A stretch of 64,000 bases of DNA from CAWBRT01 sp963791145 (GTDB lineage Bacteria; Acidobacteriota; Terriglobia; Terriglobales; Acidobacteriaceae): assembly GCA_963791145.1 (NCBI GenBank), contig CAWBRT010000010.1:62001-126000 (forward strand). The letters run 5' to 3'. A program made the position numbers and the translations under genes. Positions 45,565-55,005 of the stretch are shown in pieces; within the stretch, counting starts at the first letter, position 1, and each line of letters begins with the position of its first letter. A model generated the notes under the pieces. That model was not told the origin of the DNA, made no database searches, and saw only the letters and a list, made by a program, of their open reading frames with translations.

Positions 45565-46921
45565 ATGCCCGCCACCATCATCGACTCCGCCCTGTTCGGC
45601 GACACCTTCAGCAACCCGGCCATGCGCGCGATCTTCTCCGATGAACGCCGCATTCAGTATTACCTCGACATCGAAGGAGCGCTGGCCCGCGTACAGGCGC
45701 GCCTGGGAATCATTCCCCAGGAGGCGGCGGAGGAAATCAACCGTCACTGCCGCGTCGAGCAGATCGACATGGCGAGGCTGAAGGCGCAGATCGACGTCAT
45801 CGGCCATCCCGTACTCCCCACGGTGCAGCAACTGGTGGGGCTTTGCTCCGAGAGGCCTGGGCGAGTGGTGCCATTGGGGCACGACCACGCAGGACATCAT
45901 GGATACCGCGACCATCATGCAGGTTCGCGACGCCCTGAACCTGGTGGAGCAGGAGATGACGGCGATCTCCGATTCCCTGGCTACGCTTGCCGAGCGCTAC
46001 CGCGACACGCCGATGGCGGGACGCACCAAGACGCAGCAGGCCGTTCCCATCAGCTTCGGCCTCAAGATGGCCATGTTGCTTGCGACTTTTATGCGCCACC
46101 GTGCGCGTCTCGAGGAGCTGCGGGCTCGCGTCCTGGTGGGACAGTTCGCGGGCGCGGCAGGCACGCTTGCCTCGCTGGGCAAAGATGGGCTGCGGGTGCA
46201 GAAGGGGCTGATGACCGAGCTTGGACTCGGGCAACCGGAGATCGGCTGGCATACCATGCGCGACCGCTTCGCCGAGATCGGCTGCTTCCTGGGGCTGCTC
46301 ACCGGCACACTCGGCAAGATCGCCACCGACGTCAACCTGATGGCGCAGACCGAAGTGCAGGAGGTTTCCGAATCCTTCACTCCGGGCCGCGGCTCCAGCA
46401 GCACCATGCCGCAGAAGCGCAATCCCGTCTCCAGCAGCTACATCCTGGGCTGCACCGGTGTGGTTCGCCAGCAGGTGGCCGCGCTGCTGGACGCCATGGT
46501 GGCGGAGCACGAACGCTCGAACGGCCCCTGGGAAATCGAATGGATCGTGCTTCCGGAGATCTTCCTGCTGTCCTCGGGGGCGCTGGCGCACACCCGCTCC
46601 CTCGTCGCCGGCCTGCAGGTCGACCCGGCGCGGATGCGGAAGAATCTGGAGCTTACCGGCGGAATGATCGTGGCCGAGGCGGTGATGATGGGCCTGGGAC
46701 CATACCTGGGCCGGCAGCGCGCTCACGACCTCGTCTACGAGATCTGCCGCGCCGCGGTTCGCTCGGGACGCCCGCTGCTCGATTTGCTGGCGGAAAATCC
46801 GGAAATCTCCAAACATGTCGACCGGTCCACCCTGGCGAAACTTACCGATCCGGCAAACTACCTCGGCGTTACCGGCGAGATGATTGATGAGGTTCTCGCC
46901 GCCTACCGGCAGGCGCGATAA
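45565..46921 (+). CDS. Fumarase/CMLE-type lyase, one frameshift
   Basis: A superfamily member with fumarase, adenylosuccinate lyase and 3-carboxy-cis,cis-muconate cycloisomerase. The first 95 residues (SALFGDTFSNPAMRAIFSDE through PTVQQLVGLCS) match the CMLE group. Near 45850 one base must be skipped to read GLGEWCHWGTTTQDIMDTAT, the catalytic-histidine segment. The frame then stays clean through SSSTMPQKRNPVSSSYI, the fumarate-lyase signature, to the stop at 46921. The whole would be about 451 aa, the family size. In this setting it may cyclise or eliminate a tricarboxylate, not act on muconate. It is on the + strand between minus-strand genes. Confidence 0.82.
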
Positions 46922-46941
46922 TCGCGCCTGTGAATAAAAAA

Positions 46942-48087
46942 TCAGAGCCGCTCTGACCAGCAGCTTCGGCTCCACTGCTCGAATCGCGCGGCTGTCAATT
47001 CCACTCCGACACCCGGCCCGGACGGCACGGAGATTGTGCCGTCACCGTTCAGAGAATACTCACCCGTCATGCTCAGTAGCGGATTCGGCGAGACATCGAT
47101 CTCCAGGAACGGGTACGGCATGGGACCGCCGCCACGCCGGCCTTCCAGCACCGCCGCCATCTGCAGCGAAGCATGCAAGTTCACCGCGGTGCCGAAGACA
47201 TGCGGCATCACCGGCAGATCGAAGGCTTGCGCCAGCGCCGCCACGCGACGCAGACCGCTGTAGCCTCCGCAGACGGAGAGATCGGGCTGGACGATGTTCA
47301 TGCAGTTGGCAACGAAGAACTCCCGGTACGCCGCCAGACTGCCGAGCGCTTCGCCGCCCGCAACGGCAGTGGATACCGCGCGCGTGAATGTCTGATAGCC
47401 CGGGACGTCTTCCGGGAGCACGGGCTCTTCGATCCACAGGAGCCCGGCTTCCTCCATTCGCTTGGCAGCCTCGATCGCCGCATGGGCCGTGTAGCCGCGA
47501 TTGAAATCGACCATCAGGGCGGCGTCAGGTCCCAGTTGAGTCCGAAGCTGTGACGCCATGACTCCGTCAGCGCGCGGGTTGAAGCCTCCCCTGGGCTTAA
47601 CGCCGCGGAATCCGCGGTGCAAGCAGACATCGACCTCCGCCTCATAGTGGGCGTAAGGGGAGTTTCCCGGCCTCATGAGCGGTCCGCTGGCGTAAGCAAA
47701 AACGCGGTCGCGGACGGCGCCGCCCAGCAGGGCAGCAACGCTGACGCCCTGGGCCTTGGCGCTGATCTCATGCAGAGCCACGTCGATGGCGGAGATGCCC
47801 ATCGTGCCGACGCCGCGGCGATCGTAGTTCAGTGCGGCCATCATGGCCTGCCAGTGGCGGTTCGTCTCCAGAGGCGATTGGCCGAGCAGAATGCCGGCAA
47901 GACGGCTGCGAACGAAGGCCGCCGCCGGATGCGGAGCGGCTCCCACCTCTCCCCAGCCGCTGATTCCCGCGTCGGTAACCACCTCCACCAACAGGAACTC
48001 GCGCTGACGGAAAGTCGAAACCGCGTTTCCGACCGGTTCGGACAGGGGAAAACCGACAATGTATCCGCGTATCTCGGTGATCTTCAT
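46942..48087 (-). CDS. Enolase-superfamily enzyme (mandelate racemase/muconate cycloisomerase type)
   Basis: A 381-aa protein with the capping domain at the start (MKITEIRGYIVGFPLSEPVG) and a TIM barrel. Metal ligands are the Asp of LMVDFNRGY, Glu of LWIEEPVLPED and Glu of AVAGGEALGS. RGVKPRGG holds the catalytic Lys position, reading K-P-R where K-x-K is common, and MPHVFGTAVNLHAS carries the histidine typical of the mandelate racemase/acid-sugar dehydratase branch. It probably abstracts an alpha-proton from a hydroxy- or sugar acid. GAGGAGG precedes ATG 48087. It lies 99 bases after the aldolase stop on the same strand. Confidence 0.9.
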   Translation of the reverse strand: MKITEIRGYIVGFPLSEPVGNAVSTFRQREFLLVEVVTDAGISGWGEVGAAPHPAAAFVRSRLAGILLGQSPLETNRHWQAMMAALNYDRRGVGTMGISAIDVALHEISAKAQGVSVAALLGGAVRDRVFAYASGPLMRPGNSPYAHYEAEVDVCLHRGFRGVKPRGGFNPRADGVMASQLRTQLGPDAALMVDFNRGYTAHAAIEAAKRMEEAGLLWIEEPVLPEDVPGYQTFTRAVSTAVAGGEALGSLAAYREFFVANCMNIVQPDLSVCGGYSGLRRVAALAQAFDLPVMPHVFGTAVNLHASLQMAAVLEGRRGGGPMPYPFLEIDVSPNPLLSMTGEYSLNGDGTISVPSGPGVGVELTAARFEQWSRSCWSERL

Positions 48088-48186
48088 CGCGGTGCCTCCT
48101 CGCCGGCCGCGGCTGCTTAACAGAAGAACGAGCCGGAGAAGCGGACACTCGGTCCCGCATTCCGGCTCGCTCCCTCCTTCAGGCAG

Positions 48187-48897
48187 TTACTCGATGATCT
48201 TCTTCGCCCGCAGCGTGTTGTCGATATCGGGCTTGAACACCACGCCCGCCGCGATCTCCTTGACGCGCTTTACTTCGCGCTCGAAGATCGCCTTCGTCTC
48301 CTGCAGGACGTAAGCGGCATCGGCCTTGGGCACAACCACGATTCCGTCCTTGGAGCCGATCACGACGTCGCCCGGCATGACAACCACGCCGCCGACCTGC
48401 ACTGGGAAGTTGACTTCGCCGGGACCATCCTTGAAACAGCCGCTGGCCACAACCGTACGCGAGAACGCCGGCAGCTTGAGCTCCTTGAAATCCTCTACAT
48501 CGCGGATAGCGCCGTCGATGATGATGCCGGCGACGCCGACCGCCTTGGCGGTGCGCGCCATCAGCCCACCGAAGCCCGCTCCCTGCATGTGGCCAAAATA
48601 ATTGCCAACGATGATATCGCCCGGCTTAGCCAGCGCGAGAGCCTTGTGGAACATGAGGTTGTCGCCCGGCGCGCACATCACCGTAATGGCCGGACCGGCG
48701 ATGAAATCGCCTTCATTGGCCTGCTTCATGCCGGGATCCATTACGCGGAAGCGGTTCATCGCGTCGGCGATATTGGGCGTGGGATACTTGGCCAACTCGG
48801 CGATCAGAGCCGGATCCGCCCGCTCGATCACGGTCTCGAAACGAAAGCCGATCTTGCCGAACACCGTTGAAGCAGTTGTCGCTGCGGTAGTCGTCAT
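48187..48897 (-). CDS. RraA-family aldolase (HMG/CHA aldolase-like)
   Basis: A 236-aa member of the family of 4-hydroxy-4-methyl-2-oxoglutarate/4-carboxy-4-hydroxy-2-oxoadipate aldolases, which release pyruvate from tertiary hydroxy acids. Key text is TPNIADAMNRFRVM (active-site edge), MFHKALALAKPGDIIVGNYF, VAGIIIDGAIRD with the Arg/Asp pair binding substrate and Mg, and VMPGDVVIGSKDGIVVVP. The family also includes RNase E inhibitor RraA, but aldolase function fits the neighbours. It starts on the ATGA overlap with the aconitase stop (48894-48897), so translation is coupled: the two steps probably follow each other. Confidence 0.88.
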   Translation of the reverse strand: MTTTAATTASTVFGKIGFRFETVIERADPALIAELAKYPTPNIADAMNRFRVMDPGMKQANEGDFIAGPAITVMCAPGDNLMFHKALALAKPGDIIVGNYFGHMQGAGFGGLMARTAKAVGVAGIIIDGAIRDVEDFKELKLPAFSRTVVASGCFKDGPGEVNFPVQVGGVVVMPGDVVIGSKDGIVVVPKADAAYVLQETKAIFEREVKRVKEIAAGVVFKPDIDNTLRAKKIIE

Positions 48898-50831
48898 TTT
48901 GAATTCTCCTGATGATTGCCTACAAAATTAAGCAAGCCGCCATGCAGAATGACTTCTATCTGGCGGGAGGTAAGAGTGTGAGTGACCGTGAACTGGCTGC
49001 GCTGAGTGCGGTTGACGACGACGAATTCTCCCTGGCGAAGATCACGGGCGGTATCGGCGATCTCCAGCTCGTCGCCCGGCTGAACGCCGTCGTAATCCGC
49101 CGCGTTCTTGAAGGTCAGCGGCATGATTCCGAAATTGATCAGGTTCGCCATGTGAATGCGCTCAATGCTCTTGGCGATTACCGCGCGAACCCCGAGATAC
49201 ATGGGACATACGGCGGCGTGCTCGCGGGATGAGCCCTGGCCGTAACTGAGGCCCGCCACGATGACCGACGACATGCCTCGCTTGGAAATATCGCGGCAGT
49301 TGGCGGGGAAGTTCGGGTCGACATTCCTGAAGATGAAGTCGCTCGACTTGCCGATGTTCGAGCGATAGCGGCTCACCTGGCCGGCGGGGATGATGTGATC
49401 GGTGGAGATCTTGTCCCCCAGCTTGATGGCCACCGCCGCTTTCAGGCTCTTCGGCATCGGCGAATTGCTGGGCGGCTCTCCGATGTTGGGGCCGCGGAAA
49501 ACCTCGCCCGAACAGGAAGGTTGAACGAACATGCTGTCGTCGACGAAGAACTGCTGGGGCAGTTCGATGGCCGGCTGCGGGCAACCCAGATCGCGCGGGT
49601 CGGCAATCGTCCCGCTGAGCGCGGCCGCGACCGCCGCTTCCGGACTGACCAGATACACCTGCGCGTCCTTGGTTCCGCTTCTGCCTTCGAAGTTCCGGTT
49701 GTTGGTGCGGACGGAAACCGCTCCGCTGGGCGGCGACTGGCCATAGCCCACGCAAAAACCACAGGCCGATTCCAGGACGCGCGCGCCCGAGTCGACGATG
49801 TCGGTCAACGCTCCATTGGCGGTGATCATGCGCAGGACCTGGCGGCTGCCGGCGACGACTCCGAAGCTGACGTTGGGATTGACCTTCCGCCCCTTCAGCA
49901 GCGTTGCCACCGTCATCATGTCCTTGTAGGAAGAGTTGGTGCAGCTGCCGATCAGCACCTGGTCGACCTTGACTCCCGCCACCTCGCGGATCTTTTTCAC
50001 ATTGTCGGGCGAGTGCGGCAGGGCAACGTTCGGTTCGATGGCGCCGAGGTCAAGTTCAATCACACGCTCATAATGCGCATCCGCATCGGGTTTCAGCTCC
50101 ACCCAGTCCTGCTCGCGCTGCTGCGCGCGGAAGAACGTCCGCGTTACCTCGTCGCCGGGAAAGATGGAGGTGGTCACGCCCAACTCCGCGCCCATGTTGG
50201 TTATGGTGGCCCGCTCCGGAACCGTCAGGCGGGCGACACCCGGACCGCCATACTCGATGGCGGCGCCGACGTTGCCCTTGGTCGTCAGCGATTTCAGTAA
50301 CTCGAGGATGACGTCTTTCGCCGTGACCCAGGGCTGAAGCTCGCCTCGGAGATTGACCCGTATGACCTTGGGATAGGTGAGGTAGAACGCTCCTCCGGCC
50401 ATGGCCACGGCCACGTCCAGGCCTCCGGCGCCGATGGCCAGCATGCCTACCGCGCCCGCCGTGGGCGTGTGGCTGTCGCTGCCGATCAAGGTCCATCCCG
50501 GCCGGCTCAACCGTTCCAGGTGAACCTGATGGCAGATTCCATTGCCCGGCTTGGAGAAGAGAATGCCGTACTTGGCGGCCACCGTCATCAGATACTTCTG
50601 ATCGTCGGCATTCTCGAAGCCTTCCTGCAGCGTGAGGTGGTCCACATACGACACGGAAAGCTTCGTCCGGACGCGTTCTACGCCCATGGCCTCGAACTGC
50701 AAATAGGCCATGGTGCCGAGTGCGTCCTGCGTCAGCGTCTGGTCGATCCTGATGCTTATCTCGGAGCCCGGCTTCTTCTCTCCTGAAACCAGGTGCGATT
50801 CGATCAGCTTATCAATCAGATTCAGGCTCAT
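48894..50831 (-). CDS. Single-chain aconitase-family hydratase
   Basis: A 645-aa protein that joins both aconitase parts, shorter than AcnA/AcnB and like the compact 'Aquifex-type' aconitases. The iron-sulfur cysteines are in IGSCTNSSYKDM and ESACGFCVGYGQSPPSG. The substrate histidine region is WTLIGSDSHTPTAGAVGML. The C-terminal swivel carries GDKISTDHIIPAGQVSRYRS and VAGLSYGQGSSREHAAVCP with the catalytic Ser-Arg. It hydrates or dehydrates a tricarboxylate such as citrate, homocitrate or a methylated analogue. ATG 50831 follows AAAGGTG. It overlaps the aldolase gene start by four bases, which suggests hydration followed by aldol cleavage. Confidence 0.88.
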   Translation of the reverse strand: MSLNLIDKLIESHLVSGEKKPGSEISIRIDQTLTQDALGTMAYLQFEAMGVERVRTKLSVSYVDHLTLQEGFENADDQKYLMTVAAKYGILFSKPGNGICHQVHLERLSRPGWTLIGSDSHTPTAGAVGMLAIGAGGLDVAVAMAGGAFYLTYPKVIRVNLRGELQPWVTAKDVILELLKSLTTKGNVGAAIEYGGPGVARLTVPERATITNMGAELGVTTSIFPGDEVTRTFFRAQQREQDWVELKPDADAHYERVIELDLGAIEPNVALPHSPDNVKKIREVAGVKVDQVLIGSCTNSSYKDMMTVATLLKGRKVNPNVSFGVVAGSRQVLRMITANGALTDIVDSGARVLESACGFCVGYGQSPPSGAVSVRTNNRNFEGRSGTKDAQVYLVSPEAAVAAALSGTIADPRDLGCPQPAIELPQQFFVDDSMFVQPSCSGEVFRGPNIGEPPSNSPMPKSLKAAVAIKLGDKISTDHIIPAGQVSRYRSNIGKSSDFIFRNVDPNFPANCRDISKRGMSSVIVAGLSYGQGSSREHAAVCPMYLGVRAVIAKSIERIHMANLINFGIMPLTFKNAADYDGVQPGDELEIADTARDLRQGEFVVVNRTQRSQFTVTHTLTSRQIEVILHGGLLNFVGNHQENSK

Positions 50832-51048
50832 ACCGGCGCACCTTTCCCCTTCTTCTCTCGTCAAGAGCGGTCAGGATCCTAAACCCATATCTGCCAAAAC
50901 CAGGCAGATATGGGGCACCCGGCGGTTTCGATACGCTGAACTCAACGTTCAAGCTGCGAAGCCCTAGCGCCCCAGATAAATCCCCCTGCCACGGACGAGT
51001 CCGGGCAGGGGGATCAAGTACGGTTCGATCCGGCCAATATTGGGAACG

Positions 51049-52158
51049 TCAGACGCCCAGAGCGTGCTTGCGCATCCGTTCCAGCGCATACTTCAGGAGC
51101 GCCGCGCAACGGTAGAGGCCGTGCACGAACTTGCCGTACGGCAGCATCAGGAACAGGGTCATCACCAGGACCAGGTGAATCACCAGCAACAAACCCATGT
51201 TCGCCGACTCGCGAAGCACCAGCAGCAGCAGACCGGAGACGCTGGTGAGCACGAGCAACATGATGAAAGCCACGTCCATTCCGTACTGGCTCTCGTCGGT
51301 GATTTCGCGATTACGCCCTGATTTCAGCGCCCACATTCCCACCGGTCCGATGATCAGGCCGAGCCCGCCGAGCGTGCCGCACACAACCGGCAAACTGGTA
51401 TAGCTATATGGGCCTGGCCATCCGAAGAGGTAGTAGTAAATAGCGCCCAGCGTCGTGGCCACGAAGCATAGCCCGAAGCCGTAGAAGGTGAAGTGGTGGA
51501 ACCAGCGCCGCGCTTGCGAGCTGACCTCTCCCGGATATGCGCAACCCGGGCCGCCGCCCTCCAGGTATTTCAACTGGAGCACTTCCTTGATGGCCGTGGC
51601 CAAACCGGGAACATTGAGCAGATCGGAAGTTTGTTCGCCGATGTCGCGCCAGAATCGCAGCAGGCCGGTAAGCAGCGCGATAGCCGCGAACGCTCCCACA
51701 ATGACGAAGGTTATGACCAGCGCTTCGTGCGAGATGATCTGGTAGAAGTTGCCGCCGGCGACCGCGGTCGACAGGCTCCTGCTTCCCACCGCCTGAGTCA
51801 CGGCAAACATAAAGGCGACCAGCGTCAGCACCGTAACCAGCGCAGCCACCAGGCCGTTGGCGCGGAAGGCGCTGGCCAGCGATTTCGGCCAGGCGTATTG
51901 CTCGTAAGAGGAGGCGCGGATGCGGGCAAACGTCTGCGGCGGGTTCACCATCCACTCGTGCGGTGGAGCGTACTGGCAGGCGTAGTAGCACTCGCTGCAG
52001 TTGTGGCAGAGGTTCGCCAGGTATTTCAAATCGCCCGCCGGGAACTTACGGCGATATTCCATGGCGGGCCACACCGCGCAAAAGCCTTCGCAATAACGGC
52101 AGGCGTTGCAGACGGCCATCATCTCTTCGCCGATTTGCATAAGTTCACTTTGCGCCAT
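51049..52158 (-). CDS. tcuB: Tricarballylate utilisation protein B (Fe-S/membrane electron carrier)
   Basis: TcuB reoxidises the FAD of TcuA and passes electrons to the quinone pool. The N-terminal region has two [4Fe-4S] motifs, cysteines 17, 20, 23, 27 (AVCNACRYCEGFCAVWP) and 51, 54, 57, 61 (LCHNCSECYYACQYAPPHEW). A 6-7 span membrane part then includes RWFHHFTFYGFGLCFVATTL with haem-type histidines. The 369-aa chain starts at ATG 52158 after AAGGAGG, overlapping the tcuA stop by 14 bases, so it is translated from the same message. The C-terminus is basic (ALERMRKHALGV). Confidence 0.92.
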   Translation of the reverse strand: MAQSELMQIGEEMMAVCNACRYCEGFCAVWPAMEYRRKFPAGDLKYLANLCHNCSECYYACQYAPPHEWMVNPPQTFARIRASSYEQYAWPKSLASAFRANGLVAALVTVLTLVAFMFAVTQAVGSRSLSTAVAGGNFYQIISHEALVITFVIVGAFAAIALLTGLLRFWRDIGEQTSDLLNVPGLATAIKEVLQLKYLEGGGPGCAYPGEVSSQARRWFHHFTFYGFGLCFVATTLGAIYYYLFGWPGPYSYTSLPVVCGTLGGLGLIIGPVGMWALKSGRNREITDESQYGMDVAFIMLLVLTSVSGLLLLVLRESANMGLLLVIHLVLVMTLFLMLPYGKFVHGLYRCAALLKYALERMRKHALGV

Positions 52159-53587
52159 GAGCTGCCTCCTTGGCCGGGGAAACCGAGGCAATCTTCTTGG
52201 CGGCTTCCGCTGCCTCTTTCCCCGCAATTCGTCCAAAAATGTTTCCAATCACCAGCCCGATGCCGCCGACATAGCCTTTGGGAAGGACATTTCCCGCCAT
52301 GACCTCGCCGCTGGCCCAGATGTTCTCGGCCGGCTTGTCTCCCTTGAACAGAACCGCTGACTTGCTGTTAACCTTGGCGGCGAAGTAGGTAAAGGTCAGT
52401 CCCGGACGCAGCGGGTAGGCGTAGAAGGGAGGATCGTCGAGGCGCTGGGCCCAGTGGGTCTTGGGCGGCGTCACACCGGCCGTCTTGCACTCATCCAGAA
52501 CGGTGTGATCGAACTTGCCGGGCTGCACCGCGTCATTGTAGGCCTTGACGGTCGCTTCGGCCTTCTCCACCGGCACGTTGATCTGCCGGGCGACTTCGGC
52601 GATCGTGTTGCCCTGGATGGCCGGATAGCGGGAAGGCATGAATTTGTTGATCGTCTTCGCATCGACTAGGCCGTAGGCAATCTGGTCGTCCTGCTGGGCG
52701 ATCATGCGGCCCCAGACGGCGTAACGGAAGCCCCAGAAATTCTCGCCCTCGTCATAGAAACGCTCGCCATGCTTGTTGAGGACGATGCCCAGGGTGACGC
52801 AGTCAAGCCGGGTTACGATGCCGCCGTCGAATTTCGGCGAGCGGGCGTCGATGGGAACCATGTGCCCCTGCGTAGGATCGCCGGTGGTTTCGGCTCCGGC
52901 CTTGATCAGCTCCTGCAGGACGGTCCCCGTATCGTAGGGTGTGCCACGAATCAGGAAGTTATCCGCCGGCGGCCCCCAGGCCTGACGCAGCCATTCCATG
53001 TTCGATTGCAGGCCGCCAGCCGCCACCACAACCGTTTTGGCGGCAATGCGGACGGTGTCTTTCCCGTTCATGCAAACGGTGGCGCTGCGGAAGCGGCCGT
53101 CCTGAATGTCCAGGCCGATTACTTCGGCGTCATAGAGAACGCGCGCGCCCAGCTTCTCCGCGTAGCGGTAGTAGGCGTTCATCATCGACTTGCCGCCGCC
53201 CAGGAACCAGGCGTTGGTGCGGCTGAGATGAAGAGTGCCGGCAAGCGCCGGTTGGAAGCGGACGCCGTGCGCCCTCATCCAATCGAGGCAGCCGGGCGAT
53301 TCGTAAACCGTGATCTTGGCCAGTTCCTGGTTTCCCAGCCCGCCAGTCACACGCTGATAGTCGGTCCACATTTCGTCCGCCGGATAGGCGCCGGTGTATG
53401 GATCGATTTGCTTCTCGTGGGCGAGACGCAAATTGCGGGTGTGCCGGCTATTGCCGCCTCGCAGCGCTTTCGGAGAGACCTCCAGAATGAGAACGCTGGC
53501 CCCGTTTTCAAGTGCCGTAATGGCTGCGCACAAGGCTGCGTTCCCGCCTCCGATTACGAGAACATCCAAATTGTCAAACTCTGCCAT
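52145..53587 (-). CDS. tcuA: FAD-dependent tricarballylate dehydrogenase
   Basis: TcuA oxidises tricarballylate to cis-aconitate. The 480-aa flavoprotein has the ADP-binding loop VLVIGGGNAALCAAITALEN (10-29), RGGNSRHTRNLRLAH, the substrate-binding HMVPIDARSPKFDGGI and the late FAD motif WASGEVMAGNVLPKGYVGG, with GGIGLVIGNIFGRIAG as the closing helix. It belongs to the fumarate reductase/succinate dehydrogenase flavoprotein fold. It lies immediately upstream of tcuB and is divergent from a LysR gene across a 196-bp region with a candidate operator. GGGAGA precedes ATG 53587. Other C6/C5 tricarboxylates are possible substrates. Confidence 0.92.
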   Translation of the reverse strand: MAEFDNLDVLVIGGGNAALCAAITALENGASVLILEVSPKALRGGNSRHTRNLRLAHEKQIDPYTGAYPADEMWTDYQRVTGGLGNQELAKITVYESPGCLDWMRAHGVRFQPALAGTLHLSRTNAWFLGGGKSMMNAYYRYAEKLGARVLYDAEVIGLDIQDGRFRSATVCMNGKDTVRIAAKTVVVAAGGLQSNMEWLRQAWGPPADNFLIRGTPYDTGTVLQELIKAGAETTGDPTQGHMVPIDARSPKFDGGIVTRLDCVTLGIVLNKHGERFYDEGENFWGFRYAVWGRMIAQQDDQIAYGLVDAKTINKFMPSRYPAIQGNTIAEVARQINVPVEKAEATVKAYNDAVQPGKFDHTVLDECKTAGVTPPKTHWAQRLDDPPFYAYPLRPGLTFTYFAAKVNSKSAVLFKGDKPAENIWASGEVMAGNVLPKGYVGGIGLVIGNIFGRIAGKEAAEAAKKIASVSPAKEAAHGAK

Positions 53588-53727
53588 AGCTATCTCCCAT
53601 GCCGACGTACGGAATTGTTCAGCAACGGCATGTCCCGTCCCGGACGTTGCTTTGCGGCCAAAGGGAACTTTCCCTCCGCCGCCGATTTGCCGGAAGTTGA
53701 TTGGGCAGAGATTAACGCGGTATTTGC

Positions 53728-53748
53728 ATTATCGCCAATATATTGATA
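53728..53748. promoter_or_regulatory. Candidate LysR operator, site 1 (tcuA-regulator intergenic)
   Basis: On the minus strand this reads TATCAATATATTGGCG followed by ATAAT, identical at 20 of 21 positions to site 2 at 54782-54802 in opposite orientation. In the plus direction it contains TTATC-N11-GATAA, the T-N11-A shape of LysR boxes. It lies 36 bases before the regulator start and about 140 bp before tcuA. Confidence 0.75.
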
Positions 53749-53783
53749 AGAATGATCGATACTTAAAAGCAGAAAGATTAATC

Positions 53784-54671
53784 ATGGAACTGCGCCACCT
53801 TCGATACTTCGTCGCGGTTGCCTCGGAGAAGAGCTTCCGCCGCGCCGCGGAGCGGTTGCACATCGCCCAGCCTCCCCTCAGCACGCAGATCAAGCAGTTG
53901 GAAGAAGAGCTGGGGCTGCTGCTGTTCGAGCGCACCAGCAGGTCGGTACGGCTGAGTCCCGCGGGGGAGAATCTTCTGCCCATGGCAAACAGCATTCTGG
54001 AGGCGACCGACCGGCTGAAAACGGCCGCCAAGCAGAGCGCCGAAGGGGCCATTGGCCTGCTTACCATCGGCTACCTGCCTTCTTCGCTTGGTCCTTTGCT
54101 GGCCGAGGCGATGCGCAGCTTCCACGCCGCTCACCCTAACGTGCAGATTTCGCTGGTCGAGCAGCGTGCGCCCCAGCAGATTGAAGCGGTTCTGAACGGT
54201 TCGCTGGACATCGCGCTGACCCACGGAAGAGTCGACCAGAGCGAGCTGGCAGCCGAGCTCTTCAGCGAAACTGACGTGGCGCTCGCTTTGCACAGAGGCC
54301 ATCGCCTCGCCCGCAAGGACAAAATCTCTCTCGAGAGCCTGAAAGGCGAGCGGCTGGTGCTGCTCCGGCATGAATTGACCTACGGTTTCTACGATCCGTT
54401 CTTCGCCGCCTGCGCCGCCGCCAACGTCAGTTTGCCGGTCTTTCAGTACACCAACGACTTCATAACCAAGCTCTGGCTGGTTTCGGCGGGGTTCGGCGTC
54501 TCTCCGACGATGCTGCCGTCTTCCCTGTACTTTGCCATCACCGACGTCGTATTCCGTCCGCTGACTATCCATCTGCCGAAAGCGAAGCTCTTTCTCGTTC
54601 ACCGCAAGGCAAACCATTCGCCTCTGCTGCGAACCTTCGTGGATCACGTGAGAAAAGCGCGCGCCCAATAG
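53784..54671 (+). CDS. LysR-type regulator of the tricarballylate/dicarboxylate region
   Basis: A 295-aa LysR protein. MELRHLRYFVAVASEKSFRR and AAERLHIAQPPLSTQIKQLE are the winged helix-turn-helix, then EGAIGLLTIGYLPSSLGPLL begins the effector domain. It resembles TcuR/CatR-like regulators that respond to carboxylic acids. It is divergent from tcuA and upstream of the symporter operon, and two near-identical operator candidates lie in those two control regions. ATG 53784 is chosen because it begins the conserved MELRHL start; longer upstream frames lack homology. Confidence 0.92.
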   Translation: MELRHLRYFVAVASEKSFRRAAERLHIAQPPLSTQIKQLEEELGLLLFERTSRSVRLSPAGENLLPMANSILEATDRLKTAAKQSAEGAIGLLTIGYLPSSLGPLLAEAMRSFHAAHPNVQISLVEQRAPQQIEAVLNGSLDIALTHGRVDQSELAAELFSETDVALALHRGHRLARKDKISLESLKGERLVLLRHELTYGFYDPFFAACAAANVSLPVFQYTNDFITKLWLVSAGFGVSPTMLPSSLYFAITDVVFRPLTIHLPKAKLFLVHRKANHSPLLRTFVDHVRKARAQ

Positions 54672-54781
54672 AAAAACGAGAAGTGATGCCGGCACTTCCG
54701 TGGTGACGCACATCCCACCGGAAACCGCTTCGGCGCGGACGCGCCGTACTACATCATTCTGATTGCAGTATCAATTCTTCC

Positions 54782-54819
54782 TATCAATATATTGGCGCTA
54801 ATCACGATTTTTATATAAT
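54782..54819 (+). promoter_or_regulatory. LysR operator site 2 overlapping the symporter promoter
   Basis: TATCAATATATTGGCG plus CTAAT (54782-54802) repeats site 1 with one change. TTGGCG (54792-54797) inside it forms a -35 with TATAAT (54814-54819) at 16-base spacing. The site therefore overlaps the -35 of the dicarboxylate operon, so LysR binding can repress or activate it directly. The leader to ATG 55006 is about 180 bases; nothing else is recognised in 54672-55005. Confidence 0.75.
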
Positions 54820-55005
54820 CTTCCACTCCCAAACGAGCTTTTACTTGCGACTACTCGCCCGCCGGAGTTTATTAGCTTAGCCTCGAGCTGTTTTTTCCGA
54901 AGGCGAGGCGTCGGTATCTCCGGGTGAGAATCGAGAAGCCTGAAGCGACAGTACCGTCCAAGCAAGCGATTCCCCGAGATCGCGAATTATTATGAGGAGG
55001 AAGGG

